This document shows, piece after piece, positions 44,354 through 52,444 of a stretch of DNA of 64,000 nucleotides; position 1 is the stretch's first letter; every line of letters begins with the position of its first letter. The position numbers and the translations under genes were made by a program. This DNA comes from Erythrobacter sp. 3-20A1M (lineage in GTDB: Bacteria; Pseudomonadota; Alphaproteobacteria; Sphingomonadales; Sphingomonadaceae), in the NCBI RefSeq assembly GCF_018636735.1, contig NZ_CP045200.1:1612001-1676000 (forward strand), read 5' to 3'. The notes beneath the pieces are model-generated. The model had not been told where the DNA came from. It was given only the letters and a program-made list of their open reading frames with translations, and searched no databases.

Positions 44354-45034
44354 ATGTTCAAACGGCCTTCGATCCGCTACGCAAAAACGCCTCAAGCAGA
44401 GACGCCCTACCAGCGCGCGGCGCAGGTCTGGGACGAACGCATCGGTTCCGCGCGCGTCCAGGCAAAGAGCTGGCGCTACGCCTTTTTCGGCGCCCTCGGC
44501 CTGTCGGCAGCGCTGACGGGCGGGCTCGTGTGGCAGAATGCGCGCGGCACCATCGTGCCCTGGGTGGTCGAGGTCGATAGGCTCGGCGAGGCCCGCACCG
44601 TCGCTCCTGCCGCTGCGGATTACGAGCCGACCGATCCGCAGATCGCCTTTCACCTCGCCCGGTTTATCGAGCATGTCCGCGCTATCCCCGACGATCCGAT
44701 TGTGGTGCGCGAGAACTGGCTCAGAGCCTACCAGTTCGCCAGCGACAAGGGCGCCTTGGCGCTCAACGATTATGCGCGGGCCAACGACCCGTTCGCGGCA
44801 ATCGGCCGCGAACAGGTTGCGGTCGATGTCACCAGCGTGATCCGAGCCTCGCCGCGCAGCTTCCGCGTGGCCTGGGTCGAGCGGCGCTACCGCGACGGCG
44901 CGCTCGCCGAAACCACTCGCTGGACCGCTATCCTCGGCGTTGCCGTCCAGCCTCCCAGAACGCCCGACGCGCTCACCAGCAATCCGCTCGGGATCTTCGT
45001 CACCTCGATCAACTGGTCAAAGGAGCTTGGCTGA
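44354..45034 (+). CDS. trbF: Conjugal transfer protein TrbF (VirB8-like)
   Basis: This 226-residue protein has a cytoplasmic N-terminus (PYQRAAQVWDERIGSARVQA), one span (YAFFGALGLSAALTGGLVW) and a periplasmic VirB8-like domain (PIVVRENWLRAYQFASDKG, VAWVERRYRDG, NPLGIFVTSINWSKE). It is an assembly factor of the type IV secretion channel. The stop overlaps the trbG start. It is intact, but its upstream partners (trbBCDEJL) are missing. Confidence 0.92.
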   Translation: MFKRPSIRYAKTPQAETPYQRAAQVWDERIGSARVQAKSWRYAFFGALGLSAALTGGLVWQNARGTIVPWVVEVDRLGEARTVAPAAADYEPTDPQIAFHLARFIEHVRAIPDDPIVVRENWLRAYQFASDKGALALNDYARANDPFAAIGREQVAVDVTSVIRASPRSFRVAWVERRYRDGALAETTRWTAILGVAVQPPRTPDALTSNPLGIFVTSINWSKELG

Positions 45035-46035
45035 TGACGCACTTACTTCAATTCTCCCGTCCGGCGCTGCTCGCAGCCGGCGTTCTACTCCTTGCCGGAT
45101 CGCCCGCGTCAGCGACGCCTGCGCCGCAGGCCCGGGCCGCATCGCGGGCGATCACCGCCTTCGACCTCGCCGATGCATCCCGCCTTGTTCAGGCCATTGC
45201 ATATGCCAACACCCCCTCGCGGCAGGCCTCCCCCACTGCCGCGCGCCGCTCCCCTGCCTCTGACCCCGCCCCTGATCCTCAGAGCCATGTGGGAGCGGCG
45301 AACGAGGCCGCCAGGATCGAACCGGACAATGCCGGATTTGACAATGCCATCCAGCGCTATGCCTATCGCGAAGGTGCGTTGTTCCAGGTCTACGCCAAAC
45401 CCGGGCAGGTGACCGACATCGCCTTGCAGGAGGGCGAAACGCTGGTCGGCCCCGGGCCGGTCGCTGCAGGTGATACCGTGCGCTGGATGATCGGCGACAC
45501 GCTGAGCGGCTCGGGAGCGACGCAGCGGGTGCATATCCTTATCAAACCGACGCGGCCCGACATCGCCACCAATCTGGTCATCAATACCGACCGCCGCACC
45601 TATCATATCGAACTGCGCGCCAATCCGGACATCTATATGGCCTCGGTCAGCTGGTCCTATCCGGCAGACGAACTGATCGCGCTGCGCCTTGAAGAAGAGC
45701 GAGCGGCGCGAGCCACACCAGTCGCCGACGGGTTCACGCTTGAGGCGCTCAATTTCGATTACCGCATCTCGGGTGACAAGCCTGACTGGCGCCCGCTACG
45801 GGTCTTCGACGACGGACAGCGGACCCTGGTCGAGTTTCCACCCGATATCGCCCGGGGCGAAATGCCGCCATTTTTCGTGGTTGGCGCCGGTGGCGCAGCC
45901 GAGCTGGTCAATTACCGGGTCTCCGGGCGCTATCTCATCGTCGACCGCCTCTTCCACAAGGCCGAACTGCGCCTCGGTGCCGGTCGCAGACAGGTCCGAG
46001 TGAAGATTGAAAACCGCAAGAGGGGGCGGTCGTGA
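45034..46035 (+). CDS. trbG: Conjugal transfer protein TrbG (VirB9-like)
   Basis: This 333-residue periplasmic protein has a signal peptide (RPALLAAGVLLLAGSPASA), an N-terminal beta domain (YREGALFQVYAKPGQVTDIALQ) and a C-terminal VirB9 domain with NFDYRISGDKPDWRPLRVFDDG. It forms part of the outer-membrane core of the transfer channel. The ATG overlaps the trbF stop by one base. Confidence 0.92.
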   Translation: MTHLLQFSRPALLAAGVLLLAGSPASATPAPQARAASRAITAFDLADASRLVQAIAYANTPSRQASPTAARRSPASDPAPDPQSHVGAANEAARIEPDNAGFDNAIQRYAYREGALFQVYAKPGQVTDIALQEGETLVGPGPVAAGDTVRWMIGDTLSGSGATQRVHILIKPTRPDIATNLVINTDRRTYHIELRANPDIYMASVSWSYPADELIALRLEEERAARATPVADGFTLEALNFDYRISGDKPDWRPLRVFDDGQRTLVEFPPDIARGEMPPFFVVGAGGAAELVNYRVSGRYLIVDRLFHKAELRLGAGRRQVRVKIENRKRGRS

Positions 46036-47210
46036 ACGAGGAAAGCAAGACCGAGCCGCCACCCGATGCCGAAAGTATCGTTCAATTGCGCGGGGAAGGG
46101 CCGCGCGTGGTCAGGCTGTCGCGCAAGGCTATCGGCATTGCCAGCGCCGCGGGTCTGACCGTCCTTGGCGGTATATTGCTCTACGGCCTGCAGCCGCCCT
46201 CACAGGACAGCGGCGAAGAGCTGGTGAACACCGACGGGATCGCTGTGGCAGACGGGCTTGCCGCAGCCCCGGCGGACTATTCCCAGGTTCCGAGGTTAGG
46301 GCCACCGCTGCCGGGCGATCTCGGTCAACCGATCCTCGAGGCGCAGGATCGCGGTGCTATTGCCGCGCTGCCCCCTGTCGGCGCCCCGCCTCCGGTCCCG
46401 CCCCAGCGGGCGGCGCCGAGCCCTGAAGAAATAGAGCGCGAACGCCTAGAACAGGAACGCGAGGCGGCGCGCGGCAGCCGCCTGTTTTTCGGCGGCGGGA
46501 CACAAGCTGCCAGTTCTGGTCCGGCAGCTTCGGGGGCTGGGCCACAACCGGCAGTACCATTTCAGCCCTCCGTCTCGACCGCGCGGGCAAGTTTTCTCCA
46601 ACAGCCTGCCGAGACGCGGACAGCGTCCGTGCAGCGGCTTGAGGCGGTGCCATCTGGCGCGCTGCTTCAGGCCGGGTCGATCATTCCGGCAGCGCTGATC
46701 ACCGGCATCCGCTCAGACCAGCCCGGCCTCGTGACCGCGCAGGTTACCGAGAATATCTATGACAGCCTGACCGGACGGCATCTTCTGATCCCGCAGGGTG
46801 CGCGCCTGATCGGTGAGTACGAATCCGATGTCGGGTTCGGGCAACGCCGGGTGCTGCTGGCCTGGAACAGGCTCATCCTGCTTGATGGTCGCTCGATTGT
46901 GCTCGATCGCCAGCCAGTCGCCGATCCCTCGGGCTATGCCGGACTGGAAGACGGCGTCGATTACCATTGGGGCGGTGTCGTCAAGGCGGCGCTCGTTTCC
47001 ACTTTGCTCGGGATTGGTGGCGAACTCGGCGCAGGTGGAGATGATGATCTGCTGCGCGCTGTTCGCCGCGGCAGTCAGGACAGCATCAATCGCGCTGGCG
47101 AGCAGGTGATTGCACGCGAGCTCGATATCCGCCCGACGCTGACGATCCGCCCCGGCTTTCCCGTGCGGGTGCTGGTGACGCGCGATATCGTGCTGGAGGG
47201 TGGAGCATGA
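46032..47210 (+). CDS. trbI: Conjugal transfer protein TrbI (VirB10-like)
   Basis: This 392-residue protein has one N-terminal span (AIGIASAAGLTVLGGILLYG), a Pro-rich periplasmic linker (VGAPPPVPPQRAAPSPEE) and the VirB10 C-terminal domain with LIPQGARLIGEYESDVGFG, LLAWNRLIL and LVTRDIVLEG. It starts with GTG overlapping the trbG stop. It links the inner and outer membrane parts of the transfer apparatus. Confidence 0.93.
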   Translation: MNEESKTEPPPDAESIVQLRGEGPRVVRLSRKAIGIASAAGLTVLGGILLYGLQPPSQDSGEELVNTDGIAVADGLAAAPADYSQVPRLGPPLPGDLGQPILEAQDRGAIAALPPVGAPPPVPPQRAAPSPEEIERERLEQEREAARGSRLFFGGGTQAASSGPAASGAGPQPAVPFQPSVSTARASFLQQPAETRTASVQRLEAVPSGALLQAGSIIPAALITGIRSDQPGLVTAQVTENIYDSLTGRHLLIPQGARLIGEYESDVGFGQRRVLLAWNRLILLDGRSIVLDRQPVADPSGYAGLEDGVDYHWGGVVKAALVSTLLGIGGELGAGGDDDLLRAVRRGSQDSINRAGEQVIARELDIRPTLTIRPGFPVRVLVTRDIVLEGGA

Positions 47211-47443
47211 CCCGGCTCAAACTCTCCGACATCACCGATGGCAAGCCTGTAAAGTTAACGATCGAAATCCCTGCCCGGCTCCATCGCCGGCTGATCGAAT
47301 ATGGGACCGTGCTCAATGGCGGGGTATCAGAGGGTGCGCCTGTGCCTGAGCTGCTTATTCCGCCGATGATCGAGCGCTTTGTTGCAAGTGACCGGGATTT
47401 TGCCAAGGCACGCAGAGGATCGCGCGCACTATCCAAACAATAA
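47207..47443 (+). CDS. DUF2274 protein of the trb operon
   Basis: This 78-residue protein (KLSDITDGKPVKLTIEIPAR, LHRRLIEYGTVLNGG) matches the DUF2274 family that usually follows trbI. A ribbon-helix-helix-like DNA-binding role is sometimes suggested. The ATG overlaps the trbI stop by four bases. It is the last recognisable conjugation gene before the lasso-peptide cluster. Confidence 0.85.
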   Translation: MTRLKLSDITDGKPVKLTIEIPARLHRRLIEYGTVLNGGVSEGAPVPELLIPPMIERFVASDRDFAKARRGSRALSKQ

Positions 47444-47772
47444 GCACCTACAATATCGGAACTTTTTCTGGTTCTTCCAAGCCATTCTTACTTGCGAAAT
47501 GCACACGTAGGTAGAATTGCGCTGTTTCCGCGTGCATGATTGGCCTTATCGTGAAGTAGCGAACGCATGTTCCTAGCGACCGGGTGGCGACACGCATGTC
47601 CAGGCGAAAAGCTAAAGGTGTCGATACACTCGCCAACGGGTGTTTCCATCACCCGGTCGCATCTTCGACCACACTGTATTTATAATTCCATTATAAGTTG
47701 GTCTGAATTCCGCTCCGCGCTCACTCTCCACTTGCGACGTCCGAGTCGCGATACCAACCACAGGAGTGAATC
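47444..47772 (+). promoter_or_regulatory. 329-base control region before the lasso-peptide precursor
   Basis: No gene is visible. Two inverted repeats stand out. One is CGACCGGGTG (47577-47586) with CACCCGGTCG (47650-47659), separated by 63 bases. The other is a tight dyad TATAATTCCATTATA (47681-47695), whose left arm is also a perfect -10 sequence. A repressor or sigma-factor site here is plausible. The AT-rich segment ends about 70 bases before the precursor ATG. Confidence 0.5.
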
Positions 47773-47910
47773 ATGAAGGAGTTCGACCATAACCAGAATG
47801 AGGTTATCGACCTCGGCAAGGCCTCGGTTGAGACCAAGGGCGCCGTCGGTTTCTACATCGACGCCAGCGGCGGGCAATTGGCCAACAGCCCGGGCCTGCT
47901 CGACGAATAA
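47773..47910 (+). CDS. Lasso-peptide precursor
   Basis: This 45-residue peptide has a 22-residue leader ending EVIDLGKASVETK, with Thr at the -2 position that lasso maturation enzymes require. The core begins with Gly23. Ring residues GAVGFYID allow an amide bond between Gly1 and Asp8 of the core. A 15-residue loop/tail follows, ending NSPGLLDE. AGGAG lies 7 bases before the ATG. The dedicated protease and cyclase genes follow directly. The gene is short enough to be missed by routine gene callers. Confidence 0.93.
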   Translation: MKEFDHNQNEVIDLGKASVETKGAVGFYIDASGGQLANSPGLLDE

Positions 47911-47915
47911 GTCCT

Positions 47916-47955
47916 CGGCGGGCCGTGCGGCGCAATCCTGCCGCGCGACCCGCCG
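47916..47955 (+). promoter_or_regulatory. Intergenic hairpin between precursor and B gene
   Basis: CGGCGGG (47916-47922) pairs with CCCGCCG (47949-47955), with inner pairing of GCGGC and GCCGC. A hairpin here can raise precursor mRNA over the enzyme genes by protecting its 3' end or by causing partial termination, as noted for other proteobacterial lasso clusters. Confidence 0.6.
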
Positions 47956-47972
47956 ATTCGGGCTCCCAATCG

Positions 47973-48587
47973 ATGGATCTCCACCGCGAAGGACTGGCGT
48001 GGCGCATTTTGGATGGCCAGCTCCTATTTCTCGATGTTTCCAACGATCGCTACTTTCGGTTGTCGGATGACGAAAATCGCAGATGTCTCGAAAAACTTGG
48101 CCGGTATCCCGAGAAGCAATGGCACCAACCGAGCAGCCTCGCCCGGCCTGCGGACTGGACCGTCCCAGAACAATCGAGCCCGGCAATCGCCGAGCACACC
48201 TTTAGTCTGCCCGCAGTCGCGAGAGCGCTTTGGATGCAACGCCGCGTTGAAGCGCGGCTCGCGAAACACTCTTTGGCGCTGGTCCTTTCCCAATTACGGA
48301 GCGTTGTCGAATCCAGGTCGGAAAGCCAATTCGAGATCAGTGAGAAGGGACGCAGGTGTATCGGGGCTTTTGAGGATGCACGATTGTTGCGCACCGCTGC
48401 GGACCGGTGTCTTTCGCGCTCCATCGCTCTCGCGACTTGTCTTGCCGCATATGGCGACCGGGCGCGGATCGTCATCGGCGTCCATACACCCCCTTTTGCA
48501 GCACACTGCTGGACGCAGCACCGAGACACGGTCTTGAACGACAGTGTCGAAGAAGTGCTCCGCTATGAACCAATTCTTGTCGTATGA
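47973..48587 (+). CDS. Lasso-peptide leader protease with recognition domain (B protein)
   Basis: This 204-residue protein has an N-terminal leader-recognition (PqqD/RRE-like) part beginning LHREGLAWRILDGQLLFLDV with DRYFRLSDDEN. A transglutaminase-fold protease follows. The likely triad is Cys146 (AADRCLSRSIAL), His178 (AAHCWTQH) and Asp190 (VLND). It binds the leader and cuts after Lys22 of the precursor. The ATG at 47973 fits the family start; a GTG at 47925 would add 16 residues. It overlaps the cyclase start in ATGA. Confidence 0.9.
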   Translation: MDLHREGLAWRILDGQLLFLDVSNDRYFRLSDDENRRCLEKLGRYPEKQWHQPSSLARPADWTVPEQSSPAIAEHTFSLPAVARALWMQRRVEARLAKHSLALVLSQLRSVVESRSESQFEISEKGRRCIGAFEDARLLRTAADRCLSRSIALATCLAAYGDRARIVIGVHTPPFAAHCWTQHRDTVLNDSVEEVLRYEPILVV

Positions 48588-50311
48588 GACCGCTACGTTT
48601 TGTTCTTGCGGTTCCTCATGGCGCGAACGGCCAAATCTTGCCGTCAATCGTTGCAACCCCGGGTCAGGTTTGTTCCGATGTCGCGGCCTTGTGGTGTGAC
48701 AGCGAAACGCCCTGCCATTTCCTGAACCGACAGTGCTGCCTGATCGGGATCGCTTTTTCCCGAACGACATATCGCCGCGTGCGCGCCGCCGAGGAACTCG
48801 GGTTGGCCCCGGCCGAAGCCGAGGAGGCCGCCAAGCATCTCGTCGCCAACGTCTGGGGTGGATATGTCGCCATCCTAGGCGATTGGAGCAATGGGCCAAT
48901 GGGTGTGCTGGTCGATCCTTCCGGACTCTTGCCCGTTTACCTTCTCTCCACATCCGAGCACGTCATACTGACCAGTGACCCGCTCCTGATTGCGGAAGCG
49001 GGAGGATTGGAGACGCCGGTTTCGTACCCGGCGCTGCACGCGCACCTGCTACGGCCTGAACAACGCCACCGGAAAACGTGTCTTGAGGGAATTGACGAAC
49101 TCGCGCCTGGATCGCTGCATTTACTCGCGCGCCAGGGTTTGCAGATCCGTAGGATATGGCATGCAACCGACTTTCTCCCACGAATGCCGATCCCGGCATT
49201 CACGGATTACGCCGCGCAACTGAAGGAGCTCGGCGCCGCAGTGCTGCAAAGCTGGAGCGGCATGTTTGGAAGAGCAAGCGTAGCGGCATCGGGCGGCGTC
49301 GATTCGTCATTCATTTGCGCTGCTCTGGCCCATTCGGGCGAACGCTTCGATTGCGTTACTCTCGCCACTCCGGATCCGTCCGGCGACGAGCGCATATACG
49401 CCAATCGCGTGGCGGAATGGTTCGGGGTTCGGTGTGTCGAACGGATATACGACCCGGCGTTTTACGATCCTTCGAGGTCTTCCTCCCGGGGGTTGCCGCG
49501 ACCGGCCCGACGTTCATTCCAGCACATTCTTGACGCCTTGCTTGTCGATGCGATGGCGGACCTCGGCGCCTCGGTCATCTACGATGGCAACGGAGGCGAC
49601 AATCTGTTCTGTTTCCTCCATTCCTCTGCGCCGGTAGCCGACCGGCTGGCAGCGGAGGGTCTGGGGACAGGCGTGCTGCGCTCCCTGATTGACATGTGCC
49701 ATATCACCGGATGCTCGGTCCCCACCATGGTCGCCGCAGTTCTTCGCAGACGGCTTGGTAAGGGAACGAGGGAAAGCTGGCCGGTCGATGCGAGTCTGCT
49801 TACCTGCGGAACTGACGCTGCGTACAGCGAGCCACTCGTGCCCTGGCTGAGTCCTCTAGGGATCTCAGGTTCGGGAAAACGCGACCATATGGTCCTGATC
49901 ATGCGGGCACAGAACCACATTCATGGACTGGCCGCCGGCCCGCCTCGATTTTCGCCACTAATGAGTCAGCCGCTCATGGAGTTTTGTCTCGGTGTTCCGA
50001 CTTGGATATGGGCACACGGCGGCAGGAACCGCGCTTTGGCCCGGGCGGCATTCGCACAGGAATTGCCGCCTGCCGTGCTGGCCAGAACATCGAAGGCCGG
50101 ACCCGACAGCTTCGTAAGGCAAATTTTCGCCCTGAACCGAAATTCGATCGCCGAGCGCTTGCTGGATGGGTTGCTCGCCGCGAACGGGGTAATCGACCGC
50201 CATGCCGTGGAAGCCGCGCTGCGCACTGATGAACGAGACGACAACAGCATGTTCGGTCGCATACTTGACCTGCTCGAAGCCGAGAATTGGGCTCGCTCAT
50301 GGACCCGCTAA
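48584..50311 (+). CDS. Lasso-peptide macrolactam synthetase (C protein)
   Basis: This 575-residue asparagine-synthetase homologue has an N-terminal amidotransferase-like half that lacks the catalytic Cys2 (the protein starts RPLRF). The synthetase half has the ATP loop ASGGVDSSFICA at about 235-246, with DGNGGDNLFC further on. It activates the Asp8 side chain as an adenylate and closes the ring onto Gly1. Its end overlaps the end of the convergent isopeptidase gene by 15 bases. Confidence 0.92.
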   Translation: MRPLRFVLAVPHGANGQILPSIVATPGQVCSDVAALWCDSETPCHFLNRQCCLIGIAFSRTTYRRVRAAEELGLAPAEAEEAAKHLVANVWGGYVAILGDWSNGPMGVLVDPSGLLPVYLLSTSEHVILTSDPLLIAEAGGLETPVSYPALHAHLLRPEQRHRKTCLEGIDELAPGSLHLLARQGLQIRRIWHATDFLPRMPIPAFTDYAAQLKELGAAVLQSWSGMFGRASVAASGGVDSSFICAALAHSGERFDCVTLATPDPSGDERIYANRVAEWFGVRCVERIYDPAFYDPSRSSSRGLPRPARRSFQHILDALLVDAMADLGASVIYDGNGGDNLFCFLHSSAPVADRLAAEGLGTGVLRSLIDMCHITGCSVPTMVAAVLRRRLGKGTRESWPVDASLLTCGTDAAYSEPLVPWLSPLGISGSGKRDHMVLIMRAQNHIHGLAAGPPRFSPLMSQPLMEFCLGVPTWIWAHGGRNRALARAAFAQELPPAVLARTSKAGPDSFVRQIFALNRNSIAERLLDGLLAANGVIDRHAVEAALRTDERDDNSMFGRILDLLEAENWARSWTR

Positions 50312-52444
50312 TGGTTCAGCATGGCAGCGAAGGTCGCGTGTGGGCGGGGCACCCTCCATGGCGCTCCAGCGGGCGTACTGTGCTTCTCTTGAAGGATTGC
50401 AGTTCAGCCTGCCCATAAGCCAGAACTCGAACCATTCGACGACGCGCTCGTACATCGCCAGGCGATGCGACGATTGCCATTTGACATGAGACTCATCGGG
50501 GAACACGTAGAGTTCGATAGCCTTATTGTTATGCGAGAAGGCTTCAACGACATCGAGGCTGCCTTCGTACTCGCTGTCCCCTGCCTGGATCAAAATTGGA
50601 ACATCGATCCGGTCCACATTGAGTATGAGCGACATGGGCTCCCAGAATGTTTCGGCACCGGGCTCGAAATAGCGATAACCCATGTCCCGCAAATACTCGG
50701 TAAACCGTGGCCCTGCAGCGAGAGCGAAGGAGTAGAGATCCTCGCAGCACGATCCCATCGAAGCGACCTGGAAAAGGTCCGAGTTGATCAGCGCCCACTG
50801 GACGGTCGATCCGCCATCACTGAATCCGCTGATCCCCATGCGCGTTGGATCGACCGCACCAGTCTCGACGGCGCGTCGTACAGCGAGCTCTAGTGCTTCC
50901 TGCACCTGGCGCCGGTCCGCCCAGTCATCTTCGCTCAATGTCCGTATTTCTGCATCGGTTGTTGCCAGATACGCCTCTGGCGGGAAATCAGGCCGGTCGA
51001 AACTGAGGACCGCGAATCCGCGTGCGGCGAGAGGCTGGATCGGAACCTCGTCCCCGGTTCCTCCGCGAAGGAAGCCCCGGCTCCGGTACTGCACCACGAT
51101 CAGGGGATGCAGTTCGCCAGGTCGATGAGTGGGCGGCAGGACAAGGTCGGCGAAACTCTCGACACCGCTTGCCAGGCGGAAGCGGAAACGCTGGACGGAG
51201 CCATACTCCATGTTCTCAAGCTGCGGGTTTGGATCGTGGATCAGTCGTTCTGATCCCGTTCGCATGTCGAGCGCCACCAATCGGCGAGGCTGTGTGCTGC
51301 CCTCACGCCCGCAAATAAGTTCGTTGGCATGAGGGGCGCACCCGATGAACACATCATCGGAAATCAGGACTTGGCGAGGCGCAGCATCGCGGGGATCCCA
51401 GCGCAACAATGCCGTCTGGCTGTCGGCCCATCCAGTACGCTGGACGAGGAAAAGGGCGCGCTCCGAGGCCGACCAGAACAGTTCTCGGATGCCGTCGCAT
51501 TGCGTGACAGGGCAGACTTTTCGGCTGCCGTCCGGAGCGGCCAGAACCAGCCGCGTCGGGCTGAGGAGACGCTCGGGGAACTCTGCTTCGAGCCAGGCCG
51601 AAAATCCACCCTCTCCTGATCGAACATTTCGTGCGTTGTCCGGTATCGCTGCCGGTCGCGGCGGGGCAATAAGCACCTGCTCCATTTCGGTTGCAGGTCG
51701 CGATGACCCGTCCCGAAGCGAAACCCATGTATAGATCGGATCGGCATGGCCGGTCGGTATCGGTCGGTCGGCTGCCTGCGGCGCAAACCGCGCGTCGAAG
51801 AGAAAGCCGCGTCTGCCTTCGCTGGCGATTGCCGCGGCGGCGAGGCGAATTGCAGGCCTTGTGCTGACAATGAGACCCATTCCGTCCTGAGCCCAGGCGA
51901 AATCGTCGACATCGTCGGCCAGATTGGTTGCTCGGACCGCACCCGTTTGCCCGGTTGGGCTGGCCAACCAAACCTGTGTCGAACCGGCTTCTCTCCTCAG
52001 ATACGCAATTCGCATGCCATCCGGCGACCATCGCGGCGCGCTTGTCCTAGGCCAACCGGCCAGTATCGCGGTGAAGTCGCGAAGCCGGAAATCGTCGCGA
52101 ATGAATTCCCCGCCGCGCGCCACCTCGATTGGAGAACCTTCGCCGTTCAACGGCGCGACCAGCAGTCTTTGGCAATAGCTATTCGTCTCGGGAATTGCGC
52201 GACGGACGGTGAAGGCAATTTGGCTGTCGTCAGGCGAGATGCCAAATACACTTCGATTGGGAGTTCCGACCGGTGCGCCAATATCCGCAATCCGGACTTG
52301 TCCGTCCACTGTCCACTCACCTAATTCCGCATTTGCCGTTTCCTGGGCGATGGGCAGTGCATCACACGGATCTTCGGCCGATGGCGGATCTTCAGCTGTC
52401 GGCACGATCGTCAGGCTGAGCGCTAGGGTAAGGAGCGCAGTCAT
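50297..52444 (-). CDS. Lasso-peptide isopeptidase (prolyl-oligopeptidase-like)
   Basis: This 715-residue protein has a signal peptide, a beta-propeller domain, and a C-terminal alpha/beta-hydrolase. The likely triad is Ser542 (GISGFSDGG), Asp623 (AGDSEYEG) and His653 (DESHVKW). This matches AtxE2-type enzymes that reopen the ring of lasso peptides from the same cluster. The ATG at 52444 has AAGGAGG 8 bases upstream and overlaps the stop of the TonB receptor gene (TAATG), so uptake and cleavage are coupled. Confidence 0.88.
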   Translation of the reverse strand: MTALLTLALSLTIVPTAEDPPSAEDPCDALPIAQETANAELGEWTVDGQVRIADIGAPVGTPNRSVFGISPDDSQIAFTVRRAIPETNSYCQRLLVAPLNGEGSPIEVARGGEFIRDDFRLRDFTAILAGWPRTSAPRWSPDGMRIAYLRREAGSTQVWLASPTGQTGAVRATNLADDVDDFAWAQDGMGLIVSTRPAIRLAAAAIASEGRRGFLFDARFAPQAADRPIPTGHADPIYTWVSLRDGSSRPATEMEQVLIAPPRPAAIPDNARNVRSGEGGFSAWLEAEFPERLLSPTRLVLAAPDGSRKVCPVTQCDGIRELFWSASERALFLVQRTGWADSQTALLRWDPRDAAPRQVLISDDVFIGCAPHANELICGREGSTQPRRLVALDMRTGSERLIHDPNPQLENMEYGSVQRFRFRLASGVESFADLVLPPTHRPGELHPLIVVQYRSRGFLRGGTGDEVPIQPLAARGFAVLSFDRPDFPPEAYLATTDAEIRTLSEDDWADRRQVQEALELAVRRAVETGAVDPTRMGISGFSDGGSTVQWALINSDLFQVASMGSCCEDLYSFALAAGPRFTEYLRDMGYRYFEPGAETFWEPMSLILNVDRIDVPILIQAGDSEYEGSLDVVEAFSHNNKAIELYVFPDESHVKWQSSHRLAMYERVVEWFEFWLMGRLNCNPSREAQYARWSAMEGAPPTRDLRCHAEPLAGP

